Origin: Chaetorhynchus papuensis
Taxonomy: Eukaryota; Chordata; Aves; Passeriformes; Rhipiduridae
NCBI GenBank assembly: GCA_013396525.1
Contig: VWYX01000666.1
Coordinates: 251,263 to 315,262, forward strand
DNA: 64,000 nucleotides
Reading direction: 5' to 3'
The first letter of the stretch is position 1. Every line of letters begins with the position of its first letter. Position numbers and translations under genes: made by a program. Positions 48,101 through 61,100 of this stretch are shown here, in pieces. The notes below the pieces were generated by a model. The model was not told the origin of the DNA. It searched no databases and worked only from the letters and a program-made list of their open reading frames with translations.

Positions 48101-51100
48101 AGTGCAGAAGAAAAGATGAAAAAAGGAGCTTCTCTGAATCCTCAATCAGATAAGCAGAATCCCCAAAATAGTAACGCTTGTGTTGGACCAACAGACTCAG
48201 CACTTTCCTCTTCTATTCCATTATTTCTCCTTTCTAGTGTGTTTTTTACTAAAAATTAGAAATAAGTTTAAATATTTTTATTATTCCATCCTGAAATCAA
48301 GTGTTTGAATATTGATAGTGTTTATCAAATTAATTGCTTGCCAGTTAAAGAGAAAAGGTGGGCATAACCAACCTAGCTGCCCAACTGGACAAAATTTGTT
48401 TCTTGCAGTGACTGTGGCTGTTGAATATGGATTGCAGAAGCAGCCTGTGTGACTGCCATGTGCTGCAGCTGAGAAGCTCTGAGCTGATGCTGTGGCAGGT
48501 TTCCCATCACTGGGTGTGTCATTGGAGTGTGCCCTTTCTTTTCTGTGTGCCTCTCTGGCTTTGATGGATGCCGGGGCAGGGAAACATGAGCTCTTACCTT
48601 TTGTCATGCTTGGGTGAATACCAGTAAATTTGCCTATTGATGCTGATACAGTTTTTCTTCAAAGTCAATTGAGAGGAAAGTGTAGTCCAAATGAGGTCAG
48701 CGACTACTCCCTGTGTGTGATAAAATAAAATACACAAAAAAAGGGAACAGGCCAAAGGGCTCGATTGATGTAAACAAGTAACAAGCCCAGGCTAGAATTC
48801 TGCTCACAAACTGGGACTTTTCAGGCATGTCTTAATGAGCTCAGCTTCACACTCAAAACAAGAACTCTCACAGACTCCATTCTTCATCTGCCTTAACCTG
48901 CTGAACTGGGTTGTGCTCGGCTGACGTGGAGATGGAATGTGTCTCCAGCATGTATCCTCAGTCTTAAATTATCCTACCACAATTTTTGCAAAAGCACCGT
49001 GACTTAGTATTTTTCTCCAAAATGTGGTAAATTGGTGATCATGGAGTAGGATTTGAAGCTATTACTCAGCCTCTAAAATGAAAGGATTTTTTAAAAATTG
49101 TTAATGCTGAGATTTTAATTGTCTCATATTTATCAAACACATAGGCTTTGTGTTTAAGCTTGATAGCACAGGCATGAGGCATATACTCACCTTACCTGCT
49201 TTCACACACTTGGTGCAAGTACCTGCATTTGTGATGCAATTGCTTATGCTTCCCTTGGAGTCAACAGAGGAAGATAGGCTCCATCAGGATTAGGTAACTG
49301 AGATGCAAAAGACACTTTGGAGGTAGTTTTAGTGCTAAATTAGTCACCTTAGCTTAATGATTAGGCTTTAATGAGCTAAATCGGCACTTAGCTCTTTGTT
49401 TCATGTGAAAAGAAAGATCACTGCAAATGATTTTAATTCCAAAAGGAGCTTTTAAAAGAATTACTGAAGTTGCAGGAAAATTGTCAAGGGGGTGGCCACA
49501 CTAGGCATGGTTTGCTAACACCTTTACCAAAATGTTCTCAATCTCTGATAATTCGTTGAGTTTATTCAAAGGATTGAGGAATGCTAATTGTCTCTTTAAA
49601 AACAAATTAGTGTTATAACCCAGGAGCAGGAGGCTGCAACAGCTATTTGTAATAATGTACATGACAGTAATCAGAGGTTTGTACAATCATGTAGGCTGTA
49701 TTTACAAATAAAGTTTAAACCAACCAGAGAGCTTCAATTTTAGGATTATGGAGGGATTCAACAGGTAAATAAAATGCATTTGCTTACTGGTTTCAGGAAG
49801 CCTGATGATGAGGGAGTTTCTTGTTTAGGAGGGTGATTTGGCAAGAACTGCATGTATAAATCAGTAGTTCTGAGTAGTTACTGAGTAGTCCTGAGTAACC
49901 AGTGGCCTTATTAATGCAAGAGTGTTTTGTTTTGCAGAAGAGCACAGAAGAGATACTTTCATGAGGGATTTGAAGGGAGATGGGGATGCTATTTAAAGGC
50001 TTTGATTGCACTTTGCTTCCCTGCATTAGGGACAGCCAGGGAGAAGGTACTCTAGAGAGAAATGGCAGGGTGAGTCATTAGGCAGAATGAAAATGTGGCT
50101 TATGCTGGGCTCAGGCAGTAGTTTTAGTAGATAAAAGTTAATGAGATGTATGGGCACGGGGCAGTGACTCTGAGAGTCAAGTTATGACTTGGATACTGGC
50201 AGGGTAAGTCAAAAAAACTCTTGTACAAGCCCTCCTTATCTGTATCTGGTGCATCGATGATAGACAGGACTGATCCTGCCAAAGGTGGATATATGGGATA
50301 GGAAAGTGTAAGTGGATGGACTGAACTCATCATTTATGCACCTTCTTGTCACTACCAAGTGAGAAAAGGAGAAAGCCTTTCCAGAGGGCATTTTCTGTCC
50401 ATCCTCACATGGATGTAAGAGGTGATAAACTGACATGTCTCTGTCCATCTTCACAGAGTGACTTAGTACCAAATGTACAGATGTAGTTGGAAGTACTGTG
50501 CTCAACATATGGACTAAAATCAGTGAATACTGAAATATTTTAAGGGAAACAGGTGTGACCCTACTGCACATTTTTTTAGAAATTGGGGGTAAGGGTAAAA
50601 AACAGAAATTTGAAGATAAAGGAAAAGGTGAAAGCGTCACCTATTCACTTGAATAAGAGATTTTATCTATTGTCCTTCAAATCAGGTAGAGGGAAGAGAA
50701 ACAGGTATCTGTATGTAATAGAGGAAATTTCTAAAATTGTACAGTTGCCTATGGTTTCTAAAGAAAATAGAAGAAAACAATTGCAGTGACAGCTGTAATG
50801 ATGTATCTGCAGAAAGCTAATGTAGCAGAGTCTTCTGATTTAACCCGATTTGCCCAGCATGGGTTTGAAATAAAAAGGAATCCTTCAGGTTTGTATAATC
50901 CTAGATAACTGAAGATAGCTGCTGTTTGGTGCTTTATCTTCTCTCTCCTACTAGGACAATAGAGACTGACCTTAAACCTTCAGTATTTTTGCTTGGGAGC
51001 ACCAAATTGCTGCTGCATGTGTAGACCTGCTGAGAAACAGTAATAGAAACCTTGAGGGAACCTTTTCACTTCTCAGAGACTGAGGATTCATTTTTAATGC

Positions 51101-51408
51101 CCAGCTCAAACATTCCTTTTGTCCATATTCCTACATTTAATAGCAGGCATGAGATCTTTACTTTTTAACTGAAAATTTTATTATTAGAACGCCCAAATTG
51201 ATTTATTTCTTTTAAATCATAAAAGTTTTACAACTTCAGAAAATTAACTTTCTTTTGCTTTTTTTGCTGTTTATGGGACAAAACCCCGGTGCTGTCACTT
51301 CAGGTAGTTAACTCAGTAACTGACTTCAGGTAGTTGCTTCAGTATTTTTACATCTTTCCCATACTGGTAGTCCTCCTGAGAAGCACAAAAATGTGTGGTT
51401 TAAGTTAT

Positions 51409-51426
51409 TATTTTTTTTTTTTTTTT
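51409..51426 (+). repeat. Poly-T run
   Basis: About 17-18 consecutive T, about 80 bases before the (TTTTCC)n tract. Could be the reverse complement of an old retroposon poly-A tail, but no retroposon body was recognised beside it. Confidence 0.8.
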
Positions 51427-51507
51427 AGGGATTGATGGAGTAAGCTTACTGCCTTTGCTGTACTTGCGTGGATTTTTTTGTTGGGTTTGGTTTGTTGATT
51501 TGAGGGA

Positions 51508-51616
51508 CCTTTTCCTTTTCCTTTTCCTTTTCCTTTTCCTTTTCCTTTTCCTTTTCCTTTTCCTTTTCCTTTTCCTTTTCCTTTTCCTTTTCCTTTTCCT
51601 TTCTCTTTTCTTTTCT
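51508..51616. repeat. (TTTTCC)n hexanucleotide tract
   Basis: About 16 uninterrupted copies of TTTTCC (51,508-51,602), then a short degenerate end (tctcttttcttttctcc). The other strand is pure purine (GGAAAA)n. Both strands stay open as reading frames only because of the repeat (Leu-Phe on +, Lys-Gly on -); neither is a gene. Such mirror-type polypurine tracts can form triplex (H-DNA) and change length. Confidence 0.97.
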
Positions 51617-51727
51617 CCAGGTCAACCTTCATACATCTTAAATTCTTTGCCAATTGCTCTCTGTTCAGGAGGAGCCAAGAAGGCTGTAAACCTCCAACAA
51701 ACGGAATGAGTACAATTTTCTTTTAGT

Positions 51728-52835
51728 AAATCATAGAATGGTAAAATGGTTTGGGTTGGAAGGGTCTTTAAATATCATCCAGTTCCAGTCCTCCTACCCC
51801 ATGCAGCCTGACACTTTCAGGGATGAGGTATCCACAATTTCACTGTGCAGCCTCTTCTAGTGTCTCACCACCCTCACAGTAAAGAATTTTTCCTGATACC
51901 TCATCTGCACCTGCTCTCTTTCAGTTTAAAGCCATTCCCCCTTGTCACTACATGCTTTTTTAAAAACACCCCATCCCGCTCTCTTGCAGAGGCCCCTTAG
52001 GGTAGTGGGAGGCTGCCTTAAAGTCTCCCTGGAGACTTCTTTTTCCCAGTCTGAACAACCCCAACTCCCTCTGCCTGTCTTCATAGGAGAGGTGCTCCAG
52101 CCCTGTGATCATCTTGGTGGCCTTTCTCTGGACTTGCTCCAACAGGTCCATGTCCTCCTTATCTTGGGGGCCTTAGAGCTGGATGCAACACTCCAGGTGG
52201 AGTCTCACAAGAGTGGAGTAAAGGGCAGAATCTTCTCCCTTGATCTGGTGGCCACGTTTCTTTGTTGCTGGCTTTCTGAGCACACACTGACAGGTCATGT
52301 CCAGTTTTTCATCCAGCAACACCCCAAATCCTTCTCCTCAGGGCTCCTCTCAATCCATTTGCCACCCAGCCTGTATTTGTGCTTGCAATTGCCCTGACCC
52401 ATGTGAATAACCTTGGCCTTGTGAAACTTCATGAGTTTCACACAGACACACCTCCTAAGCCTAACGTCCCTCTGGATGGCATCTCTTCCTTCCAACATGT
52501 CGACCTCACCACACAGCTTGGTGTCTTTGGCAAACTTGCACTCAAGTCCAACTGTCCTGTCACCAAAAAGGATGTTAAAGTGTACCAGTCCCAAACAGAC
52601 CCCTGAGGAACACCAATTTTCATTAGTCTCTGCTTGGACACTGAGCCATTGGCTACAACTCTTCTAGTGCGACCATGCAGCCAATTCCTTATCCTCCAAG
52701 TGGTCCATCTGTGAAGTCCATGTCTCTCCAGTTTAGAGACAAGGACGTCGTATGGGATAGTGGCAGATGCTTTGCACAAGACCAAGCAAAGAGCTCCTCC
52801 TGCAGGTGGGCAAAAGCCCACGTACAATAAACCCA
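51728..52835 (-). mobile_element. CR1 LINE, largest copy, about 1.1 kb
   Basis: + strand begins aatcatagaatggtaaaatggtttgggttgg, the reverse complement of a CR1 3' end. On the - strand the ORF2 reverse-transcriptase end is readable: DVLVSKLERHGLHRW and GVPQGSV (52438-52827), a frame change near 52,590, then the palm region (52295-52594) and ELGLFRLGKRSLQGDF (51960-52151). It is 5'-truncated by roughly three quarters and broken by frameshifts, so inactive. Confidence 0.95.
52295..52827 (-). pseudogene. Decayed CR1 ORF2 reverse-transcriptase fragment
   Basis: Carries the RT motif GVPQGSV and the palm box in which the usual F-A-D-D reads F-A-K-D: the first catalytic aspartate is replaced by lysine (codon at 52526-52528, AAA on the - strand). 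A frameshift separates the two halves. The protein would have nicked and copied at its target; this one lacks a required metal-binding residue. Confidence 0.85.
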
Positions 52836-54116
52836 GCAGAGAATTTGCAGTGTAGGTTGTGTGTTAGGTATAGACTGATTTCTTAGATGTTTCTGCTTAG
52901 GAAACATATTATATTTAACTTTTCTGTGAGCAGAAGGATGTGCATGTGCACTAATGCTGTTGTCCTGTGGTATTCACTGATACTGTCCCTCTGTCACACA
53001 CAAGTAATGTAAGTTAACATTTCTTGATACCTGTTGGTCTTTGATGGAGGTCCGATAATAACATGTAGTCTTACATGGGTTAAAGACATAAATCATTGTA
53101 ATTTTTTGTAAATAAAATGCCTTTTCTGTAAATCATGAAATAATGCAGTGAAAACAAACTTGCTCAAATTTCTCATCTGCTGAAAGGGAAAATTCATTCT
53201 GGAGTACCAGCCTCAGGAAGCAAGCTGTGGGGGTGTTCCGCTTTTTGAAATGCTTCCCTTTCAATCCTGAAGTTGTCAGAACTGCTGTATTGTAGAGTTT
53301 GATATTCTCAAGCAGAATGCAACAAATTTTGGTAATGGGGCAGGCAGTGAAGGCAAATACTGCAACAAAACTAATTTTCTTCTTTGTTGGCTGAAAACTT
53401 CAGCCAAGTTGATTTTCACTTAATTAAGCTCCTTCCATTGTTCGTACTCTCTGAGGTGCCAACTTAATAACAGGACACTTCTGTATCCTGAGACTAATGT
53501 TGCCTGTGATGGGGGGCTGTATTAAAATGGGAGAAAATCCAAGTGGGCTATGCCCTCTTCTTAAGCCCTTGGATGGAAGAACCTAGAGAGAATCACTTAT
53601 GAGAGAGCATGGGTGCTTCTGGGGGAGAGAACCTTGGGATGGCACTTGTGAGAGTAGTTGTCATCCTTTGAGAGTGCTGTTCTCTCAAATCACACCTACC
53701 TCCTTCCTCCTGAGAAGGAAGGACTCAGTGCAGTGAAGCTGTAGAGCGCAAAGCAATCTGCCCAATGTAGCTTTTTATATCCACTTGGAGTTGTCAGTTC
53801 CGTGGAGGACTGTTTGTCCTGTTCTGCATTGTTCTGTTACAAGGCAATGCTCAAGGGTTTTTAGGAAGTATGGTTATACAAAAATAACACTTTTGAAGTA
53901 GCAGACATACTTGCTTAGTCACTTTTAGATTTATCAGCCCCAAAAATCAGTTAGCAAATCCTGCCCACTTGTATATAAGATGTTCTTTGAGATAATTTTT
54001 GTACAAGTTGAATCTGTAGTACTCCTACGTAACTTAAAAATACTTAGTTCCTGCAAAAGTACTTTGAAACCAAATATAGTGAGTAGGCCTGATTTGTTTC
54101 TTAAAACTTCCAAGAC

Positions 54117-54179
54117 ACATGCATTTAATTTTTCAGCACTAATGCACAAGACATTAGTGCTGAAATTCACAAGGCATGT
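54117..54179. repeat. Extended hairpin, perfect 14-base core stem
   Basis: TTTCAGCACTAATG (54131-54144), 7-base loop CACAAGA, then the exact complement CATTAGTGCTGAAA (54152-54165). Outside an 8-by-8 internal loop, ACATGC (54117-54122) pairs with GCATGT (54174-54179). The whole fold is about 63 bases, comparable in size to a microRNA precursor, but the internal loop is large. It may instead be a small inverted-repeat remnant. Confidence 0.85.
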
Positions 54180-54809
54180 TAAGAATTCCTGGTGTTTCTA
54201 GGTGTGAAAACTATTTTCTTTTTTTTTGAACTGCTGAATGAAAAAAAAAAAGGCAAAATAGTCTCTCAATTTATTTTTTTCCTTAAAAAGAAGAAAAAAA
54301 AAAAGAAAACTGTGCTCCAAGACACCTATGGGCACCATGCAATTGCCAACATGCTGACATTTAGTGTCATTGAGTCACTGTAGTGCACCCTGCCTGGCCT
54401 CCAGCTGCCACTCCGGACAATGTCTTAGAGGAGCTGGGCGTGGGCTGTCACTGAAGGTGCCCAAGCATGGCTCATCTCAGAGGAGGACGAGCTCACTGAG
54501 CTTTCCTCTGGTGGCTCCTTCTAGCTGCTCGTGAATGTTTGCAGCTGTAGCCATGGTGTGCTGTGTGTGCTGCAATAACCTGGTCTAGATGCTCGAAATA
54601 GGCATCTCCCTTTAAATGGGTATGTTTGACCTTGATTTTCCTGCGCTTTGTTTTCTCATCTGTAAGTTTGGATAATACCAGCTGTTCATCTTTCAGGGAT
54701 ATTGTGAGAATAAATTATTAGTGAACCACTTAAGTACTTAAGGGATGAATAATGTTGTGCCGTCCACGAGGAAATTAAACATTCTGTCTTTCTAGCAGGA
54801 TCTGAATAT

Positions 54810-55165
54810 TGTTTGCTAATCGAGGTACAGGGTCATAACAAAGTGCTGACTAGAGCGCCGTGCATCCAAATGAGGCACAGCCCCTATCTTAGATTAAAAA
54901 AGAGGATGAATCAAGACTTCTGTGCTGAGAGTGTAAGTGTACATAAGCACATGAAAAAGAACAACAGTAGCGCAGTCCGCCATAATTCTGATGTATGCAA
55001 CTTTTTGGCTGCCGAGTTACGGTTTAATACTGTTGTTATGAGGTGCTGTATTTTGTGATATTGTCTATTACACAGACACACACTCATCCTCTTACAGCCA
55101 GCTTTGTTAATGCTGCAGCTTGTGACCGGAACATACAGTGCAGCCATATTTGGGATTCTGGTAAA
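54810..55165. promoter_or_regulatory. Possible conserved non-coding element
   Basis: AT-rich but with unusual CpG retention (tagagcgccgtgcatcc, gtagcgcagtccgcc, gctgccgagttacgg, gaccgga) and octamer/homeobox-like words (atgcatttg-type, gctaatcgag). No repeat or coding pattern. Composition-based guess. Confidence 0.28.
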
Positions 55166-55896
55166 TGTTAAAAAAGTTAGAATGTTGTCTTAGGGACTTA
55201 AGGGGTATTTTTCATTGGGTTTTTTTAGCACCTGCCTTTTAACATGGCATAAAAAATTTCTAGAAGGTACACCACACAATTAAACTTTTCTATTAAATGC
55301 TGGGTGCAGAAGCCATATATTTAACAAGTTTTCCACTCTGTTGCTTTACTGTATAAATAATATGTCTTCTGGAAATTTCTAATGCATGTCAGATATTCAT
55401 GGCGAAAAAGCACATTTGTACTGCCAGTTCAGAGATAATTACTTGCCATTAGGTTCATAAGAACATAAATTTTATTCATTTCTATCATCTAACTTGTCAA
55501 CTTCTTACATTTCGTCTACACTCTGCCCCTCACTGACAAGCAGCAAATAATTTAGTCTTCCACCAAAATGATAATGACTGGCAAATGAAAATTTCATTGA
55601 AAGAGACAGCACATCAGTTGTACTAAAAGAACTTTTTTATTTTTAATTTTTTTCAATGGTAATTCAAGCGCTGTCACTGAAGTGAATTTATTAACGTGAC
55701 TTCTATTAAGCTGCTCTTATTTAGATGTTTCCTTGTTATTTAAGAGGTAAGCTATTCATGCTGGTTATTCCTTCTGAAGTGCATTTTGACACACAGTCTT
55801 GTAGTCATTTCACTTGTAAGTTGTTTGAAAAAATAATAGACTTTGCCACCCTAACAGAGTTTCTTCTCTCAGTTATGTGACACAAAAATGCATACA

Positions 55897-55975
55897 AATC
55901 ACAGAATCACAGAATAAATAGTTAGGGTTGGAAGGAACCTTTGGGGATCATCTAGTCCAACCCCCAAATTTAATG
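55897..55975 (-). mobile_element. CR1 LINE 3' tip, about 80 bases
   Basis: aatcacagaatcacagaata, then gttagggttggaaggaacct and tctagtccaacccccaaat: the reverse complement of the last bases of CR1. One of the shortest CR1 insertions here. Confidence 0.9.
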
Positions 55976-58064
55976 GGGGATGCAAATGTTTAGCATTTCA
56001 TTAGGCAAAGCTCATCTATTTCCATATCAATTTGGTTTGGAGATGCTGTCTAGCAGTAACACTGCTGGTTTCAGTGTTGTGTTGTCCGTTGCTTAATCAA
56101 AGACTCCCACAAAACTCTATTGCCTTATTTGTAGCAAGATCTGTAGCATGCTGATAGACAAAAGAGTAGAAAAGATTTTGAGGTGTTGGAGAAAGCTGAT
56201 GTTTTGGTTATTATTTGAGAAAGACTTTTCTGTTTTTGATACCTGCCTATCTCTGGCCATCCAAAGAAATTGACCATTTGTTCCTAGAGTAATTGAAAGG
56301 AATTTTTTCCCCTCAGCTCTTGTATTCTTTACGTGGAGCTATTTCTTATCTCAGTGATTGGCTGCATAAAGGCCTTAGAGAATCGTAACTGAGCTGGGAG
56401 AAAATGTGCATTGACAAATTTTACATTTCTAATAATGATTTGGGAAAGTTATAGTATTAGAAAAATATACTATAAATATTGAAAATAGTAATCAGAAAAA
56501 TGATTAATATATGTAATTTGAAATCAGAAAAGGCAAAGTAATTCTCGGCCAAGTCTGTCATGTTTGTATATTAATCTGCCACTGGAGACAATCAGATGCA
56601 ATTCAGGAGAAAAAAGAGCTAGAACTAGAGAAGCAATTTTCCAGTGAATTAGTCTCTGGCAAAGGTTGCTTAACAGGGGAGCCTTGCCTTTCCATCAAAG
56701 AAAAAAAAATAGAAGGTAAAAAACCACAGTAACACCCCCTTTTCTTCCACTGGGTGGTATTCTTCATAGGAGAATATGATCCAGTTAGTCCCACAATGCC
56801 CTCCAGCATACAAGGGCTGGCAAGATTCAGAAAACAAAGAATGTCCTCTCAGTGTTATGTTGGATATTGGTATTGCAGACTTGCTCTCATAATAGCAGGG
56901 AGATGCACGCATCCTCACATTGAGATGAAATGGTTTGTGAAATGATCATGCTATTCATGCTATACGTTGAGTACTTGAGAGTATCTTAGCAAACATACAG
57001 TTGGAGGCTATTAATGTATATTATTGACTTCAGTTAAAGTTTACTCTGTAACTAGTAAATGGGAAAGTGTGGAGTCGCATGCATAATGCAAAATTAATGG
57101 AAATGCTTAGTGGAGCAAAATGATACTGATTCCCTAAAGTATTTTACTTTGCAGGGCAGTGTAGCCACAAAGGTTTTGTTAATACAGTGTTAACACAGAA
57201 ATAAACTCACAGAGGTGGGCAAAATAAATATCCTGTGTCCTGGGGTCACATAACTCTGTACTCTACCAACTCCTTCACATTTCAACTCATTGCTTGTGTA
57301 GATACTCTTGCTAGTATTTTTGATATTTTTTGTAGATGACAAGTTAACATTGAAAGTGCAGTACAAGCCTGAACAAATTTATTTCCTTTTGTTTGGTTTG
57401 TTTGTTTATTTGTTTGTTTGTGAATTGTTTTGGAAATCTTAATGTTTTGGAGAAACCCAAATCAATGAACACAGGACTGTGAGAAACAGAAATCTCTTTT
57501 AGGTGGTTTGTGCAGAATGCACACGAATTTAACCAAAATAGAAGATAATGCATTTGCTTGCAATTTTGTTACTAACTGTCAGCTTTCATAGTAGGATGAT
57601 TCATTTGGTCATTTTCAATTTCCTTTTTCTGGGTGTAAAATTGAAAATCTTTCTTAAAAAAAAACTTGGAAGAAGAATTTCAGAAGAATGAAAACACTCA
57701 GTTAAAAAAAAATAAAGAAAAAACAGAAAAAGTATGAATTTGCAGCTCAGTTCCTGTACTTCTGTTTTACCAGATTCCTAGTTTCTCCTAGTGCCTGAGC
57801 ACCTGGCAAATCCTGGTACCTGGTTGTGGCTCTGGAGCTGTTAGCATCAGCACTGGAAAGCCATCCTCCTGTGGAAACATCCACACCTGGTGGGTACAGT
57901 GTGTAAATAAAGAAGAGGCCGGAAGGGTGTGAGAAATAACAGAGAAAAGATACCACAAAGCACACCAAGTCATCCAAACCCACACAACTTTATACTCAGA
58001 CATGGCTCTCCTCAACCCATGAGTCTTGGCTCTGGGGGCCATGTCCAGGGTTTCAGCAATGGTT
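55976..58064. other. Non-coding stretch, no gene seen
   Basis: AT-rich. Contains a (TTTG)n-like run (about 57,388-57,422). No supported gene. Confidence 0.55.
57388..57422. repeat. (TTTG)n simple repeat
   Basis: tttgtttggtttgtttgttt followed by atttgtttgtttgtg: about eight imperfect tetramers. Confidence 0.85.
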
Positions 58065-58190
58065 TCATGCAATGGTTTGGGTTGGAAGGAACCTTTTAGG
58101 TCACCTAGTTCCCAACACCCTGCCACGGACAGGGACACGCCTTCCGTGAGAGCAGGTTGCTCCAAGCCCCATCCAACCTGTCACTTTCCT
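58065..58190 (-). mobile_element. CR1 LINE fragment, about 125 bases
   Basis: + strand: ttcatgcaatggtttgggtt, then ggaaggaaccttttaggtca, gccacggacagggacacgcc and gttgctccaagccccatcca. The CR1 3' end in reverse complement; the terminal tandem words are partly lost. Confidence 0.9.
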
Positions 58191-61100
58191 TCTCTACACC
58201 AGTGTCCCGCCATTTGAACCCTCTGCCACGCGAGTCTCAGAAGAAGCCAGAGGAGCACAAGGAGGACACGTACTGGAGGACGTTAGTAGTAAATTATTTA
58301 AATAAGAAACACCAGAGCCAGTGCTGAAATGCTGCATAATCTCGACAGCCTGGCTTCTCAGCAGGCAGGCAGTAAAGCAAGGTTCTTGCCAAAACCTCAG
58401 GATATTGGGTCATCAAAACATCTTCATGTAGCACAACTCCTGAAAACAAAATGATGAAATAGAAGAGTGATTCAAATGCCTTTTATGAGATGCCTTATCT
58501 ACAGTATGTTTTACTCTGAGAAAGTGAGTCTCGATACATATTTCCAAATAGAGGCTTGAGGTTTTTTTAAATGTGCTGATTAAAAGTTTACCACCAAGGA
58601 TTTTTTTCATCTTGTCCATGACTAATTACCTTGCTTTTGAGAACGTCCCAGGCTGTATCTCTAGTTCTCTTTGTTGTGTTTTTTTTTTTTTAATTTTAGT
58701 TTTTACTTTTCATAAATAGACTTATTAGAGAGGTGCTGAAGTTTGGGGTGAGTCTGGTTGCTTGGAAAATGCAGGAGTTAATTTCCCACATGGCCTTCTT
58801 AGCTGGCAACTGCAAGCTTAAGTATATTACTCTGTGGGTTTTTAAATTATTATTATTTTATTTTATTATTTTTAAGAGTCTATAACTGCTTCTGCTCACC
58901 ACTTTGCAAAACTTGCAGTTTATTATACTACCACTGCTTGCCTGAAAAGGAACAAAGAAAGGACACAAGAAACAGGTCCATTGTATTTGAAGAAGAGTGT
59001 GGGGATTAAGGGAGGCTGCTGAAAACCTATTGTGTTACACCCCCGCACCATCTTTTTCTGGGTGTGTGATAAGAAGGACCATCCCAATAAGTTTTAGGTC
59101 TGAGAAAAAAATTAATCTGAGGGAAAAAATTAGGGACTGTGAGGGGTCTGATTTATAGGAGTGATAGCACACAAGGCATCTGTCTTCCCACCCAATAATC
59201 CAGCTGTGATCAATGCAAACCTGCTTTGCTGTCATGAGATGGTGTGTCCAGACACTTACCCTCGAGCACAAATTACCTCTGCTTGGTCAGTAATGAATAT
59301 ACATTTCTTGTTTTGCTGTAGCCTCACACCTTTGATCTTAATGAAAACTAGAAGCAAATATGCATCAGGGCGTGTGTGTGTAGAAATAAGGGCTGAGATT
59401 CTCTATTTGCCCATGGAAAAGGGCATTTTAGGAAATTTCCCCATGTAATAAGTTTTGTGGCAAAAAATGTAAGAGTTTCCTGTGATGTTTCCACAAGATC
59501 TGTCCGTTTAGATTTAAGCAACAATTCTCCTTCTTGCTTCCTTGCACCTGGTTCCTACCTTCCCACTCCTAAAAGTGAAAGAAAAGAATCTGAGTGCAAA
59601 TTCCCTCCAAGCCCAGCAGATAGGCTGTTACACGATGGGACTGCTGGCTTGGTTGGTTTTGTGTATTTGCTTTGCTTTGTTGAGAGTCTCTTGTGTAGAA
59701 AGCTGTTAGTGCTTTAAGGAACAGAAAATGACAAGTGCTGGTGAGCGTGTTGGGCTCTCAGAGCCCTGAAACGGGAGTAAAGTGGGACCTGTGTACCTTG
59801 CACCAGCATGCTGACCTCAGCACGTCATTTAAGTGGTTTAAGTACTCCTTAGCTCGCATCAGTGGAAAAATATTAAGGTGTTCAATACAAATTTCTGGGA
59901 ATGATGCTGCAGAGATTAAAAGAATAGGACAGGACTTGTCATTAGCATGCCCAAAGCAGACTTGTTGAAAGAATGTGGCAACAGAGGCTTCCTGAATCAT
60001 TAGTTACAAATAAATGGTATTTGATCATGTTGAAATTTTGCATAAACTTATGAAAACAAATTAACTACTTTACAGTTATCAAAATGTATAACTTAATTTA
60101 TCCTGCTAATGAGAAGAATAAATGCCTATTTGGAACAACATGAAAAATAATCATACTCATTTTCTTACATAATTTAAAAAATTAACTGATTACTTCTGTG
60201 ACTTTCCTGTGTTTTCATTCTTTTACGGGACTTAATCTACATATTGCAGAGTCAGTGAAAGGATAGTTGTATTATGAATTGTCTGTTTCTTAAAACACAG
60301 AAATGCAGCTGCTTTCCTTTAAAATCCTTTTCATTTTCTACTGATTGCATATTCCTGACTAGTGCATGTTGGTGTAGTGGTCTGAGAGGTTACATTCTTC
60401 TTTTGAGAATGCCTGCATTTTTGTTAAATCTGTAGCATCTGTGTGCTGGGGAGCTGGGGAGTGGTTACCAAACCCAATCTGTGTGGTGAGACTGGCAGGA
60501 CAGTGACTGCCCCCAAAGTGGATGTGTCTTTTAAAGTAAAGGCCTTACTTCTTCCTTGGAAGGACCTTGTTGGATGTGAAGAAGGTCTCCAAAGCATTAT
60601 TCTCCCAGTTTGTCTGGTCCCTTTGACTGAAGGAGCGTGAGCACATGTTCGTGTGTTACTGCTCACCTTCTGTTTCTGGACTGTGCCCAGCTAGAAGTTA
60701 GTTGTGTTTTTAATAGACAACACTACGAAACTCTGAGTGGGACTGAAGGAAAAGGACACCTCCTCCAATGCCTGTTTCAATAACCTTGGTATCTAAAGCC
60801 AAAAAGTATATGAAGGAATGATTATCAGTGGAGATATGACTTTGGGTTGGATTTTTTTTTTAGTAGATTGGATGTGATTGGACAATTCAGTGCGTAAAAA
60901 TGAAATGTGTCAAGGTTTGCTTCTCTTTGGCCACTACAGGCCCGTGTTAAATCAGATTGATGACCAGCCTTCCGTGTTGGACCCGTTCTGTGATCACTAC
61001 TGTGAATTATTGTGCTTTCCAGAGAAACACTTTAAAAATAATATTTAAAAACTTTGAAAGAAATCACCTTACGGTTCTCTAATGGATTGCAAATAGGTGT

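Larger units (their letters stand above)
38431..51405. other. Long non-coding stretch, no gene seen
   Basis: About 13 kb without a supported gene, RNA gene or recognised transposon. The longest open frames (42192-42554 on -, 46864-47241 on +, 50236-50640 on -) show no domain, membrane or splice-site pattern. Contains an A-run (about 43,740-43,751), a C-run (about 48,065-48,075), a 9-base-arm hairpin (43,897-43,918) and an enhancer-like block at 44.6-45.1 kb. Confidence 0.5.
52836..55896. other. Non-coding stretch, no gene seen
   Basis: Includes A-rich runs (54,240-54,306), a strong hairpin (54,117-54,179) and an enhancer-like block (54.8-55.2 kb), listed separately. No gene recognised. Confidence 0.55.

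Noticed and set aside
50236..50640. 134-codon open frame on the - strand
   Set aside because: Biased Ser/Pro/Leu content and no recognisable motif; no supporting splice sites.
51408..51709. Open frames with Lys-Gly or Leu-Phe repeats
   Set aside because: They exist only because a hexamer repeat has no stop codons; this is a simple repeat.
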